Assembly: GCA_003251995.1 (NCBI GenBank)
Contig: QKDT01000140.1
Location: 1 to 5,860, forward strand
Origin: Desulfovibrio desulfuricans
GTDB lineage: Bacteria; Desulfobacterota; Desulfovibrionia; Desulfovibrionales; Desulfovibrionaceae
Length of the DNA: 5,860 bases
Direction of reading: 5' to 3'
A program made the translations under genes and the position numbers. The notes under the pieces were generated by a model that was not told the origin of the DNA, did not search any database, and saw nothing but the letters and a program-made list of their open reading frames with translations. Of this stretch, positions 5,846 through 5,860 are shown piece after piece. Each line of letters opens with the position of its first letter. Within the stretch, counting starts at the first letter, position 1.

Positions 5846-5860
5846 AATTGTTTTCATTTT

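Larger units (their letters stand above)
5736..5860. other. AT-rich upstream region of the usp-permease operon
   Basis: These 125 bases reach the right edge and hold no supportable gene. The part beyond 5780 is very AT-rich. It contains the promoter listed separately and a perfect palindrome at 5833-5845. A 10-codon minus frame ending near 5825 could be the tail of a gene lying outside the window, but nothing supports this. Confidence 0.5.

Noticed and set aside
1..5860. CRISPR arrays, tRNA or rRNA genes, insertion sequences, attachment sites
   Set aside because: I read for spaced direct repeats, tRNA-like cloverleaf ends, transposase motifs and terminal repeats, and saw none.

Overview
The window reads like the accessory chromosome of a sulfate-reducing deltaproteobacterium, most probably of the Desulfovibrio group. 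This is inferred from protein style, a GC content near 55% in the sampled genes, and the gene set (TauE/SafE-type anion permease, TIGR02186-type partner, PEP-synthase-like protein, stand-alone receiver). It cannot be proven from the sequence alone. Every convincing gene lies on the minus strand, so transcription runs from right to left. The open frames on the plus strand are shadows of these genes.

In transcription order: an AT-rich upstream region (5736-5860) carries a good match to a sigma-54 (-24/-12) promoter. Next come a small UspA-like protein lacking the usual nucleotide-binding motif (5319-5735), a TauE/SafE-family membrane permease (4384-5322) and a TIGR02186/Alph_Pro_TM-type membrane-anchored periplasmic protein (3623-4381). 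A 199-base gap follows, holding a perfect 9-bp GC-rich hairpin beside the next ribosome binding site. After it are an 872-residue protein with a PEP-synthase-type ATP-grasp domain and phosphohistidine domain but an unfamiliar C-terminus (805-3423), and a single-domain response regulator (444-830). A 160-base gap then precedes the 5' part of a DUF599-family membrane protein, cut by the left edge (1-283).

The first three genes are tightly coupled: a 4-base ATGA overlap, then a 2-base gap. The PEP-synthase-like gene and the receiver gene overlap by 26 bases. No convincing intrinsic terminator separates the two blocks, so the five genes may form one sigma-54-controlled operon. The working picture is a permease, possibly for sulfite or another small sulfur or carboxylate anion, with a periplasmic partner protein, accompanied by cytoplasmic signalling or phosphotransfer proteins (Usp-like, PEP-synthase-like, receiver). 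That grouping, and the altered C-terminus of the PEP-synthase-like protein, are the parts that most resemble an undescribed system. DUF599 is on the same strand but its membership is undecided.
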